Assembly (NCBI RefSeq): GCF_030866785.1
Contig: NZ_CP133018.1
Location: 1,860,001-1,924,000 of the forward strand
DNA: 64,000 nt
Origin: Agromyces protaetiae
GTDB lineage: Bacteria; Actinomycetota; Actinomycetes; Actinomycetales; Microbacteriaceae
Direction: 5' to 3'
Shown: positions 33,414 through 40,483 of the stretch, piece after piece
Position numbering within the stretch: position 1 is the stretch's first letter
How the letters are laid out: each line of letters starts with the position of its first letter
Made by a program: the position numbers and the translations under genes
The notes under the pieces: model-generated
Databases searched by the model: none
What the model was told of the DNA's origin: nothing
The model's input: only the letters and a program-made list of their open reading frames with translations

Positions 33414-33842
33414 CTACGCGAGCTCCGCCTCGATGGTGATGGGCACGCCCGCGAGCGCTTTCGAGATCGGGCAGTTCTGCTTGGCATCCTCCGCGAACGA
33501 CTCGAAGTCCGCCTCGCTGAGGCCCGGGACGCGGGCGCTCACGAGCAGGTGGCTGCCCGTCACGCCCTTGCCGGCTTCGAACGTCACGGCGGCCGTCGTC
33601 TGGATGGACTCGGGGGTGTGCCCCGCGCCCGCGAGCGCGTGGGAGAGCGCCATCGAGAAGCACGCGGAGTGAGCGGCGCCGAGGAGCTCCTCGGGCGTGG
33701 TCGCGCCGCTGCCGCCGCCCTCGGCACGCGCCTTCCAATTGACGGGGAACGAGCCGAGCTTCGACGAATCGAGCGTGACGTCGCCCGATCCCTCGGCCAG
33801 CGTGCCGGTCCAGACGGTGGTCGCTTCACTCGTGACGGCCAT
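33414..33842 (-). CDS. OsmC/Ohr family peroxidase-like protein
   Basis: 142 residues. OsmC-type enzymes reduce organic hydroperoxides with two cysteines, both present here in AAHSACFSMALSHAL (about Cys61) and AKQNCPISKALAG (about Cys124). TTPEELLGAAHSACF is a family hallmark. GAGGAGG precedes the ATG. It is probably co-transcribed with the TIGR01777 gene. Confidence 0.92.
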   Translation of the reverse strand: MAVTSEATTVWTGTLAEGSGDVTLDSSKLGSFPVNWKARAEGGGSGATTPEELLGAAHSACFSMALSHALAGAGHTPESIQTTAAVTFEAGKGVTGSHLLVSARVPGLSEADFESFAEDAKQNCPISKALAGVPITIEAELA

Positions 33843-33934
33843 AGGGTCCTCCTCTTCGAGCCGGGAGCCTCAAGCCTAGCCGCGCGGTGCGTCGGCGCAG
33901 AGGGGTTGTGTGCGGCCGCGCGGGGCACGTCCGA

Positions 33935-34399
33935 TCACGCCGGGCGGATGACCCGAGCCCGGACGAGCACCAGATACAGCTGGCACCCGAGGCACAGCCC
34001 GAAGGCGGCGTTGAGGAACGCGGCGACGAACGCCAGGGATGCCGCGATCGGCACGGCGCCCGGAAGCCAGAACCCGAGCACCACGCCTGCGATCGTCACG
34101 GCGAAGCCGACGCCCTGCGCGAACGTCGGAGGTCGCGGATCCTCGAACTCGGCCGACGCGGCGAGGCGCGGCCGCACGAACGCGCGGAACAGCACACCGA
34201 AAGGGTGACGCTGCACGCCCGCGAACGCGCCCCAGGCGAACAGGGCCGCGAGCACGGCGAGCAGCACCCACGCGACGACCTCGGCGCCGCCGAATCCGAG
34301 CGCAGCGGTCACGAGGAGGAGCACCGCGGTGATGGCCGCGGCGAACCTCGGCCCTCGCGGGTCGATGCCCGGCCGGGCGTTCGGTGCGAGCTCGGTCAT
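33935..34399 (-). CDS. DUF4395 family membrane protein
   Basis: 154 residues. Hydrophobic segments at about 18-38, 40-60, 92-112 and 117-145 suggest four membrane helices. The proline-rich start (NARPGIDPRGPRFAAAITAV) and the late Cys pair in FGLCLGCQLYLVL match DUF4395. These proteins commonly occur next to thioredoxin-like genes, as here, and may hand electrons or thiols across the membrane; the role is unproven. The upstream gene on this strand is the thioredoxin-like one. Confidence 0.82.
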   Translation of the reverse strand: MTELAPNARPGIDPRGPRFAAAITAVLLLVTAALGFGGAEVVAWVLLAVLAALFAWGAFAGVQRHPFGVLFRAFVRPRLAASAEFEDPRPPTFAQGVGFAVTIAGVVLGFWLPGAVPIAASLAFVAAFLNAAFGLCLGCQLYLVLVRARVIRPA

Positions 34400-34424
34400 G
34401 GCGGGTCCTTCCGGTCGGCGGTCG

Positions 34425-34469
34425 GTGGCGGTCAGCGGGTCGTGGCGGTCAGTGCGTCGTGGCGGTCAG
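34425..34469. repeat. 17-bp tandem repeat between the thioredoxin and DUF4395 genes
   Basis: GTGGCGGTCAG recurs at 34425, 34442 and 34459, a period of exactly 17 bp, running into the stop codon region of the thioredoxin-like gene. Since 17 is not a multiple of three it is not a coding repeat. Confidence 0.75.
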
Positions 34470-34918
34470 GTCGTCGAGGTGGTCAGTGCGTCGAGAACGG
34501 CGCGGAGCTCATGCGTGCGCGGCGGGCCCGCGATGCGCGCGACGGCCGTGCCGTGACGGTCAAGCACGAGCGTCGTCGGCGTCTGCAGCACGCGGAACCG
34601 CTCGGCGAGGGTGCGGTCGTCGGTGAGGTCGACCTCGACATGGGCGACGCCGCGATAGTCGCGCGCGAGCGCACCCAGCGTGCGGGCGGTCCCTGGGCAC
34701 TGACTGCAGAACCGGGTCGAGAACTGCACCAGCGTCACGGCGTCCCCGAGCTGCTCGCTCGTGAGGCCGAGGGCATGTGTCTCACCGTGGGCGGTGTCCG
34801 ACGCGGACGCCGTCGGCTGTGCGCGCACTCTGCCCGTGCGGGCACGCACGAGCAGGCCGGTGGCCGTCGCCACCGCGACGAGACCCGCGGCGGCCGCGAT
34901 CGCGAGCGGCCAGTCCAT
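34466..34918 (-). CDS. Membrane-anchored thioredoxin-like protein
   Basis: 150 residues. A single N-terminal transmembrane helix (LAIAAAAGLVAVATATGLLV, residues 5-24) is followed by a thioredoxin fold facing outward by prediction. The redox motif is CSQC in STRFCSQCPGTART, an unusual variant, with cis-Pro in LQTPTTLVLD. It probably works with the adjacent DUF4395 protein in thiol transfer at the membrane. The ATG follows TAGCAT by 6 nt without a ribosome binding site. Confidence 0.85.
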   Translation of the reverse strand: MDWPLAIAAAAGLVAVATATGLLVRARTGRVRAQPTASASDTAHGETHALGLTSEQLGDAVTLVQFSTRFCSQCPGTARTLGALARDYRGVAHVEVDLTDDRTLAERFRVLQTPTTLVLDRHGTAVARIAGPPRTHELRAVLDALTTSTT

Positions 34919-34924
34919 GCCGCG

Positions 34925-34930
34925 ATGCTA
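34925..34930 (-). promoter_or_regulatory. -10 hexamer of the anchored thioredoxin gene
   Basis: On the minus strand TAGCAT lies 6 nt before the ATG at 34918. Confidence 0.5.
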
Positions 34931-35065
34931 CGACCGTCGACCGGCGTGCGGGCGTGTGTGACGAGCCGTGACGCCGTGCCCGGACCCGCCGGCCCGGCGC
35001 GGCCCGCGGTGCGACGCGATGAGACGCCGGCACCGAGGCATCCGCTCGATCAGGTCGTCGCGGGA

Positions 35066-35071
35066 TAGCAT
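35066..35071 (+). promoter_or_regulatory. -10 hexamer of thyA
   Basis: TAGCAT lies 6 nt before the GTG at 35078, matching the hexamer and spacing of the thioredoxin gene at 34918. Confidence 0.45.
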
Positions 35072-35077
35072 CGAGGC

Positions 35078-35908
35078 GTGGAGCCAGCGATCCCGACCCC
35101 CTACCCTGTGTTGCCCATCACCTACGAGGGCCTGCTTCGCGACACGCTCGCGAACGGCACGCACAAGAGCGACCGCACCGGTACGGGCACGACGAGCGTG
35201 TTCGGGCGGCAGCTGCGATTCGATCTCTCGCAGGGCTTCCCCCTGATCACGACGAAGCGCGTGCACTTCAAATCGATCGCATATGAGCTGCTCTGGTTCC
35301 TGCGCGGTGAGTCCAACGTCGGCTGGCTGCGCGAGCACGGCGTCACGATCTGGGACGAGTGGGCGGATGCCTCGGGCGAACTCGGTCCCGTCTACGGCGT
35401 GCAGTGGCGGTCGTGGCCGACGCCGGGCGGCGAGCACATCGATCAGATCTCCCAGGTGATCGAGGACATCCGCCGGACGCCCGACTCCCGCCGGCTCATC
35501 GTGTCGGCCTGGAACCCGGCCGACATCCCCGACATGGCGCTCGCGCCGTGTCACGCGCTGTTCCAGTTCTACGTCGCCGACGGCAAGCTGTCGTGCCAGC
35601 TCTACCAGCGCAGCGCCGACCTGTTCCTCGGGGTCCCGTTCAACATCGCGTCGTACGCCCTGCTGACGCTCATGATCGCGCAGCAGGCCGGCCTCGAACC
35701 CGGCGATTTCGTCTGGACGGGTGGCGACTGCCACATCTACGACAACCACCGCGAGCAGGTCGCCGAGCAGCTGACGCGCGAGCCGTACCCGTTCCCGACG
35801 CTGCAGTTCCGGCGGAAGCCGGACTCGATCTTCGACTACGAGTACGAGGACTTCGAGGTCGTCGGCTACGAGCACCATCCCGCGATCCGCGCCGCGGTCG
35901 CGGTATGA
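35078..35908 (+). CDS. thyA: Thymidylate synthase
   Basis: 276 residues. It methylates dUMP to dTMP with methylenetetrahydrofolate. Early [19 protein letters not shown] and [13 protein letters not shown] are followed by the catalytic [13 protein letters not shown] (Cys158), [20 protein letters not shown] and [13 protein letters not shown]. The gene uses a GTG start with a -10 hexamer 6 nt upstream. It overlaps folA by ATGA, coupling it to the enzyme that regenerates its folate. Confidence 0.97.
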   Translation: MEPAIPTPYPVLPITYEGLLRDTLANGTHKSDRTGTGTTSVFGRQLRFDLSQGFPLITTKRVHFKSIAYELLWFLRGESNVGWLREHGVTIWDEWADASGELGPVYGVQWRSWPTPGGEHIDQISQVIEDIRRTPDSRRLIVSAWNPADIPDMALAPCHALFQFYVADGKLSCQLYQRSADLFLGVPFNIASYALLTLMIAQQAGLEPGDFVWTGGDCHIYDNHREQVAEQLTREPYPFPTLQFRRKPDSIFDYEYEDFEVVGYEHHPAIRAAVAV

Positions 35909-36423
35909 CGTCGGATTCGCACCCGACGATCGGGCTCGTCTGGGCCGAGGCGCACGGCGGCGTGATCGGTGCCGGCGGCGGCATGCCGTGGCATGTCCCG
36001 GAAGACCTCGCGCACTTCAAGGCCGTCACCATGGGCGGGCCCGTCATCATGGGCCGGAAGACCTGGGACTCGTTGCCTGAGCGGTTCCGGCCCCTTCCGG
36101 GCCGCGGCAATGTCGTCGTCACGCGCCAGGGCGACTGGTCCGCGGAGGGCGCGCGGAGTGCCGGCTCGTTGGCGGAGGCGCTCGGGGTCGCCGTCGCGAG
36201 CGACGCCGACCGTGTCTGGGTGATCGGCGGGGGAGAGCTGTTCCGGCTCGCGCTGCCCCTCGCCGACCGCATCGAGCGGACCGTACTCGACCTCGAGGTC
36301 GACGGCGACGCGTTCGCGCCGGCACTCGACGAGACCTGGCACCTCGACACCGCCGACCCGGCCGGCTCGTGGCACACCTCCCGGAGTGGCATCCGCTACC
36401 GATTCGAGCGCCTCACCCGCTGA
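35905..36423 (+). CDS. folA: Dihydrofolate reductase
   Basis: 172 residues. It reduces dihydrofolate with [55 protein letters not shown] and [19 protein letters not shown] are the standard folate- and NADPH-binding stretches. The start overlaps the thyA stop. No terminator hairpin immediately follows; a pyrimidine-rich repeat and a palindromic element lie downstream. Confidence 0.96.
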   Translation: MTSDSHPTIGLVWAEAHGGVIGAGGGMPWHVPEDLAHFKAVTMGGPVIMGRKTWDSLPERFRPLPGRGNVVVTRQGDWSAEGARSAGSLAEALGVAVASDADRVWVIGGGELFRLALPLADRIERTVLDLEVDGDAFAPALDETWHLDTADPAGSWHTSRSGIRYRFERLTR

Positions 36424-36497
36424 CCCTCCCACCCCACCCGCCCGCCCGTCCCGCCCGTCCCACCCGTCCCGTCCGTCCGTCCCGTCCCGTCCCGTCC
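36424..36497 (+). repeat. Pyrimidine-rich CCCGT repeat after folA
   Basis: About 74 bp of almost pure C/T on the plus strand, dominated by tandem CCCGT and CCGT units. The purine/pyrimidine asymmetry could form unusual helix structures or act as a transcript pause. No coding frame explains it. Confidence 0.8.
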
Positions 36498-36506
36498 AGC
36501 CGCGCG

Positions 36507-36590
36507 TGCGAGTCGTCGGGATGTTCGCGTGACGCGCCGATCCCAGACCCGACGCGCCGGCGTGTCGCGCAGAATTCCCGACGACTCGCA
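36507..36590. repeat. Palindromic element copy A
   Basis: An 84-bp element with perfect 15-bp terminal inverted repeats TGCGAGTCGTCGGGA/TCCCGACGACTCGCA. An imperfect inner inverted pair sits around CGCGCCG/CGGCGTG. It shares both the termini and the inner GTGTCG/CGGCG motif with copy B at 37545. It lies 100 bp upstream of the DUF559-type gene. Confidence 0.85.
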
Positions 36591-36690
36591 TCAGCCGTCC
36601 AGCCCTCCACACCCTTGGAGTGCACGCGATCCATCCACTTTCGCGCCAGTCACCGTGCCGGGCGCGCTCGATCCGGCGAACAGTCTTCGC

Positions 36691-37584
36691 ATGCAACCTG
36701 TTCAGATGGCGGTGGCGCGGTGCGCCGCCTTGGGCGGATTCGCCCGCACGTCACAGCTCGCCGACGCGGGGGTGAGCCGGACTACGTTGCGCCGCGCCGT
36801 CGACGCCGGCGCGATGGAACGTCTTCGCGAGGGCGTCTACGCCCACCCGGGGGTCAGCGGGGATGCGCGGGTGGCGGCGCTGCATGGCGGCATGGTCGGA
36901 TGCATCTCCGCAGCACGTGCGCTCGGGCTCTGGGTCATGCCCTTCACCGGGGTGCATGTGATGCTCGCGATGCGCGGACGGGCGCATTCGCACCCGGGTT
37001 GCGAATGCGTGGCGCATCGCACGACCCGCCCGATCGTGCTCGGTGGGCGATCGGGCGTGGGTGACGCGCTGCTCTCGGTGCTCGGGTGTCAGGGGGAGGA
37101 GGCCTTCGTCACCAGTCTGGAATCGGCGCTGAGGCAACGCCGTCTGAGCGCGAACCAGCTCACCAGGCTGCGTCGTCGCATGCCGGCGGCTCGGCGTTGG
37201 CTCCTCGACTTCGCGCGCGCCGACGCGGACAGCGGGTTGGAGACGCTGCTGAGGTTCAGACTGCACGCGTACGGCGTCGAGATGCGATCGCAGGTTGCCA
37301 TTCCCGGCGTCGGGCGGGTCGACTTCGTGCTCGGGGACCGGCTGATCATCGAGGTCGACGGCCGCGGGAATCATGCGGACCGGCCGCGCCGTCACAAGGA
37401 TCTCGTGCGGGATGCGATCGCCGCCGGTCTCGGGTTCGAGACACTCAGATTCGACTACGCCATGATCATGCACGATTGGCCGACCGTGCGCTCGACCGTT
37501 CTCGCGAAACTCGCGGCGGGCGCACACATGTCGCCCAGAGCTGATGCGAGTCGTCGGGAATCCTCCACGACACGCCGCAGATGA
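36691..37584 (+). CDS. AbiEi-antitoxin-like / DUF559 (Vsr-like endonuclease) fusion protein
   Basis: 297 residues. The N-terminal ~70 residues form a winged helix of the AbiEi antitoxin type (GGFARTSQLADAGVSRTTLR, then LREGVYAHPGV). The C-terminal ~95 residues fit the DUF559/Vsr PD-(D/E)XK nuclease fold: Asp211 in GRVDFVLGD, Glu221-Val-Asp223 in IIEVDG, then RRHKDLVRDAIAAGLGFETL. It would bind and perhaps nick DNA; no partner toxin gene is next to it. An ATG at 36691 is used, since the longer frame runs through element A. The last ~13 codons lie inside palindromic element B. No ribosome binding site is evident. It interrupts an otherwise conserved folA-dapA region, suggesting acquisition. Confidence 0.75.
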   Translation: MQPVQMAVARCAALGGFARTSQLADAGVSRTTLRRAVDAGAMERLREGVYAHPGVSGDARVAALHGGMVGCISAARALGLWVMPFTGVHVMLAMRGRAHSHPGCECVAHRTTRPIVLGGRSGVGDALLSVLGCQGEEAFVTSLESALRQRRLSANQLTRLRRRMPAARRWLLDFARADADSGLETLLRFRLHAYGVEMRSQVAIPGVGRVDFVLGDRLIIEVDGRGNHADRPRRHKDLVRDAIAAGLGFETLRFDYAMIMHDWPTVRSTVLAKLAAGAHMSPRADASRRESSTTRRR

Positions 37585-37629
37585 CGGTGGGTGGTACGGC
37601 GTGTCGTGCGATCTTCCCGACGACTCGCA
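37545..37629. repeat. Palindromic element copy B
   Basis: An 85-bp element with the same 15-bp terminal inverted repeats as copy A, and a perfect 12-bp inner inverted pair CACGACACGCCG/CGGCGTGTCGTG (37566-37577 and 37597-37608). Its right end is extended by a further GCGAGTCGTCGG, giving the tight palindrome 37618-37640 with 11-bp arms around one base. The end of the DUF559-type gene, including its stop codon, lies inside it. Confidence 0.88.
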
Positions 37630-37678
37630 GCGAGTCGTCGGAGGGAGGTGGTGGAACGGCGGCGCCGGGGCGAACCGA

Positions 37679-37684
37679 TACTGT
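37679..37684 (+). promoter_or_regulatory. -10 hexamer of dapA
   Basis: TACTGT lies 7 nt before the GTG at 37692, about 40 bp beyond palindromic element B. Confidence 0.45.
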
Positions 37685-37691
37685 TGAGAGC

Positions 37692-38666
37692 GTGACTTCA
37701 GAGAATCCCTTCGGACAGGTGCTCGTCGCGCTCGTCACGCCGATGACGGCGGACGGCGAAGTCGATTGGCCCGGGGTCGAGAAGCACATCGACGAGGTCA
37801 TCTCGGCCGGCGCCGACGGCATCGTCGTCACCGGGACGACGGGGGAGACCTCGACGCTCACCGACCCCGAGAAGATCCGCCTGGTCGAGGTGGGCAAAGA
37901 CGTCGCCGCGGGGCGAGCGAAGATCATCACGGGCGGCGGGTCGAACGAGACCGCGCACGCGATCGAGCTGTATCAGCACTCCGAGCAGGCGGGCGCCGAC
38001 GGCATCATGATCGTCACCCCCTACTACAACAAGCCCACGCAGGCGGGCATCCTCACCCACTTCCGCATGGTCGCCGACGCGACCGACCTGCCGGTCATCC
38101 TCTACGACATCCCCGGCCGCACGGGCGTGCCCATCAGGTACGAGACCATCCTGCGCCTCGCCAAGCACCCGAACATCCTCGCGGTGAAAGACGCCAAGGG
38201 CGACTTCTCCGAGGTCAGCCGGGTCCTGAACCAGACCGACCTGATGTACTTCTCGGGTGACGACGCCAATGTGCTCCCGCACCTCTCGATCGGGGCATCC
38301 GGCCTGATCGGGGTCACGGCCAACATCGCGCCCGCGCCGTATCGCACGATGATCGACGCCGTGAACGCGGGCGACCTCGCCACGGCGACCGCCGCGCACC
38401 GGCAGCTCGAACCGCTCGTGCGGGCCGTCATGACGCACGTGCCGGGAACGGTCGCCGCCAAGTACATCCTGCACGGCCTCGGCCGGATCGACAGCCCGCG
38501 CGTGCGGCTGCCGCTCGTCGGACCCGAGGAATGGGAGGCCGCGCTCATCGAGGACGAGATCGACCTCGTCGAGGGCGTCACCGGCGTCGACTTCCACAAC
38601 TTCCGCCCCGACCGCAACGCCGCCGCAGGCGGCGCGCTGCCGAAGGTCGCCGGCACGACCCGCTGA
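37692..38666 (+). CDS. dapA: 4-hydroxy-tetrahydrodipicolinate synthase
   Basis: 324 residues, slightly longer than the usual ~300. It condenses pyruvate with aspartate semialdehyde. It shows GTTGETSTLTDPEKIRLVE, VTPYYNKPTQAGILTHF (catalytic Tyr), ILYDIPGRTG and the Schiff-base lysine in ILAVKDAKGDF. The C-terminal ~25 residues continue past the normal end. A GTG start was chosen because it begins at the family N-terminus and follows a -10 hexamer by 7 nt. In other actinobacteria dapA also precedes RNase J, as here. Confidence 0.96.
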   Translation: MTSENPFGQVLVALVTPMTADGEVDWPGVEKHIDEVISAGADGIVVTGTTGETSTLTDPEKIRLVEVGKDVAAGRAKIITGGGSNETAHAIELYQHSEQAGADGIMIVTPYYNKPTQAGILTHFRMVADATDLPVILYDIPGRTGVPIRYETILRLAKHPNILAVKDAKGDFSEVSRVLNQTDLMYFSGDDANVLPHLSIGASGLIGVTANIAPAPYRTMIDAVNAGDLATATAAHRQLEPLVRAVMTHVPGTVAAKYILHGLGRIDSPRVRLPLVGPEEWEAALIEDEIDLVEGVTGVDFHNFRPDRNAAAGGALPKVAGTTR

Positions 38667-38735
38667 CGCAGGGCCCGAGACATCCGCGGTCGCACAGGCG
38701 CCGCAGCAACTGCACACCGAACCAAAGGAGGGCAC

Positions 38736-40412
38736 ATGCCCGATACCGTCTTCGATCCTGCCCCGCTCCAGCCCGGCACCCTGCGCATCACGCCCATCGG
38801 CGGCCTCGGCGAGGTCGGCCGCAACATGACGGCGTACGAGCTCGACGGCAAGATCCTGATCGTCGACTGCGGCGTGCTGTTCCCGGAAGAGCACCAGCCC
38901 GGCGTCGACCTGATCCTGCCCGACTTCGGCTTCCTCAGGGAGCGCCTGGACGACGTCGTCGGGGTCGTGCTCACGCACGGCCACGAGGACCACATCGGTG
39001 CGGTGCCGTATCTGCTCAAGGTGCGCGCCGACATTCCGCTGATCGGCTCGACGCTCACGCTCGCGCTCGTCGAGGCGAAGCTCAAAGAGCACCGCATCAA
39101 GCCGTACACCCTGACCGTGGCCGAAGGCCAGCATGAGACGCTCGGGCCGTTCGACCTCGAGTTCATCGCGGTGAACCACTCCATCCCCGACGCGCTCGCG
39201 GTCGCCATCAAGACCCGCGCGGGCACGGTGCTCGCGACCGGCGACTTCAAGATGGATCAGCTGCCGCTCGACGGCCGGCTCACCGACCTGCGCGAGTTCG
39301 CGCGGCTCGGCGAAGAGGGCGTCGACCTGTTCATGGTCGATTCCACGAACGCGGATGTCCCGGGCTTCACGCCGCTCGAGAAGGACATCGGTCCCGTGCT
39401 CGACCAGGTGATCTCGCGGGCGACCAAGAAGGTCGTCGTCGCGAGCTTCTCGAGCCACGTGCACCGCGTGCAGCAGGTGCTCGACGCCGCCGTCGCGAAC
39501 GGACGCCGCGTGGCGCTGCTCGGGCGCAGCATGGTGCGGAACATGACGATCGCCGAGGATCTCGGCTATCTGAAGGTGCCCGAGGGCGTGCTCATCGACT
39601 TCAAGAAGGCCGGCGACATCCCCGACGACCGCATCGTCTACATGTCCACGGGCTCGCAGGGCGAGCCGATGGCGGTGCTCAGCCGCATGGCGAACCGCGA
39701 CCACCAGATCGAGATCGACGAGGGCGACACCGTCATCCTCGCCTCGAGCCTGATCCCGGGCAATGAGAACGCGGTGTACCGGGTGATCGACGGGCTCACG
39801 AAGCTCGGCGCGAATGTCGTGCACAAGGGCAATGCCAAGGTGCACGTCTCGGGTCACGCCGCCGCGGGCGAGCTGCTCTACTGCTACAACATCCTGAAGC
39901 CCAAAAACGTGCTGCCGATCCACGGCGAGTACCGGCACCTCGTCGCGAACGCGAAGCTCGCGCGCGAGACCGGCATCGCCGAAGCGCGCACGTTCATCGG
40001 CGAGAACGGGACCGTGTTCGACCTGCGCGACGGTGAGATGCGCGTGGTCGGGCAGCTCGACCTCGGCTTCGTGTACGTCGACGGTTCGACGGTCGGCGCG
40101 ATCACCGACGCGGATCTCAAGGACCGCCGGATCCTCGCCGAGGAGGGCTTCATCTCGGTGATCGTCGTCGTCGACGCGACGACCGGGCACGTGATCAGCG
40201 GCCCCGAGATCCACGCGCGCGGCTTCGCCGAGGACACCGCGGTGTTCGAGGACGTCAAGCCCAAGATCGCCGCGGCGCTCGCGGAGGCCGCCCAGAGCGG
40301 TGTGCGCGACTCGCACGCGCTCGCGCAGATCGTGCGCCGCACGCTCGGGACCTGGGTGAACCGCCGGCTCCGCCGCCGGCCGATGCTCGTGCCGCTCGTC
40401 ATCGAGGCCTGA
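38736..40412 (+). CDS. rnj: Ribonuclease J
   Basis: 558 residues, a beta-CASP metallo-beta-lactamase RNase that acts as 5' exonuclease and endonuclease. The zinc motif HGHEDHIGAVPYLL is near residue 82, and ATGDFKMDQLPLDGR follows. MVDSTNADVPGFTPLE, SFSSHVHRVQQVLDAAV and VSGHAAAGELLYCYN belong to the beta-CASP part, with a C-terminal domain after about 450. AAAGGAGG precedes the ATG. Together with pnp it supplies the RNA-decay core. Confidence 0.95.
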   Translation: MPDTVFDPAPLQPGTLRITPIGGLGEVGRNMTAYELDGKILIVDCGVLFPEEHQPGVDLILPDFGFLRERLDDVVGVVLTHGHEDHIGAVPYLLKVRADIPLIGSTLTLALVEAKLKEHRIKPYTLTVAEGQHETLGPFDLEFIAVNHSIPDALAVAIKTRAGTVLATGDFKMDQLPLDGRLTDLREFARLGEEGVDLFMVDSTNADVPGFTPLEKDIGPVLDQVISRATKKVVVASFSSHVHRVQQVLDAAVANGRRVALLGRSMVRNMTIAEDLGYLKVPEGVLIDFKKAGDIPDDRIVYMSTGSQGEPMAVLSRMANRDHQIEIDEGDTVILASSLIPGNENAVYRVIDGLTKLGANVVHKGNAKVHVSGHAAAGELLYCYNILKPKNVLPIHGEYRHLVANAKLARETGIAEARTFIGENGTVFDLRDGEMRVVGQLDLGFVYVDGSTVGAITDADLKDRRILAEEGFISVIVVVDATTGHVISGPEIHARGFAEDTAVFEDVKPKIAAALAEAAQSGVRDSHALAQIVRRTLGTWVNRRLRRRPMLVPLVIEA

Positions 40413-40436
40413 CCTCGGTCTGATCCGAGACACTCG

Positions 40437-40453
40437 CGGCCGGCTGCCGGCCG
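40437..40453 (+). terminator. Small GC hairpin after the RNase J gene
   Basis: Seven-bp arms CGGCCGG/CCGGCCG around CTG lie 25 nt past the stop, just before the ftsK promoter hexamer. The loop is tight and no T-tract follows, so it is a weak candidate. Confidence 0.35.
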
Positions 40454-40470
40454 GCATCGGTGGTCGGCCG

Positions 40471-40476
40471 TAACGT
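40471..40476 (+). promoter_or_regulatory. -10 hexamer of ftsK
   Basis: TAACGT lies 7 nt before the ATG at 40484 and no ribosome binding site is present. Confidence 0.45.
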
Positions 40477-40483
40477 GGTTCGC

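Noticed and set aside
36529-36690. An upstream extension of the DUF559-type gene
   Set aside because: The longer frame reads through palindromic element A and gives Pro/Ser/Arg-rich residues with no match to the winged-helix N-terminus that begins at 36691.
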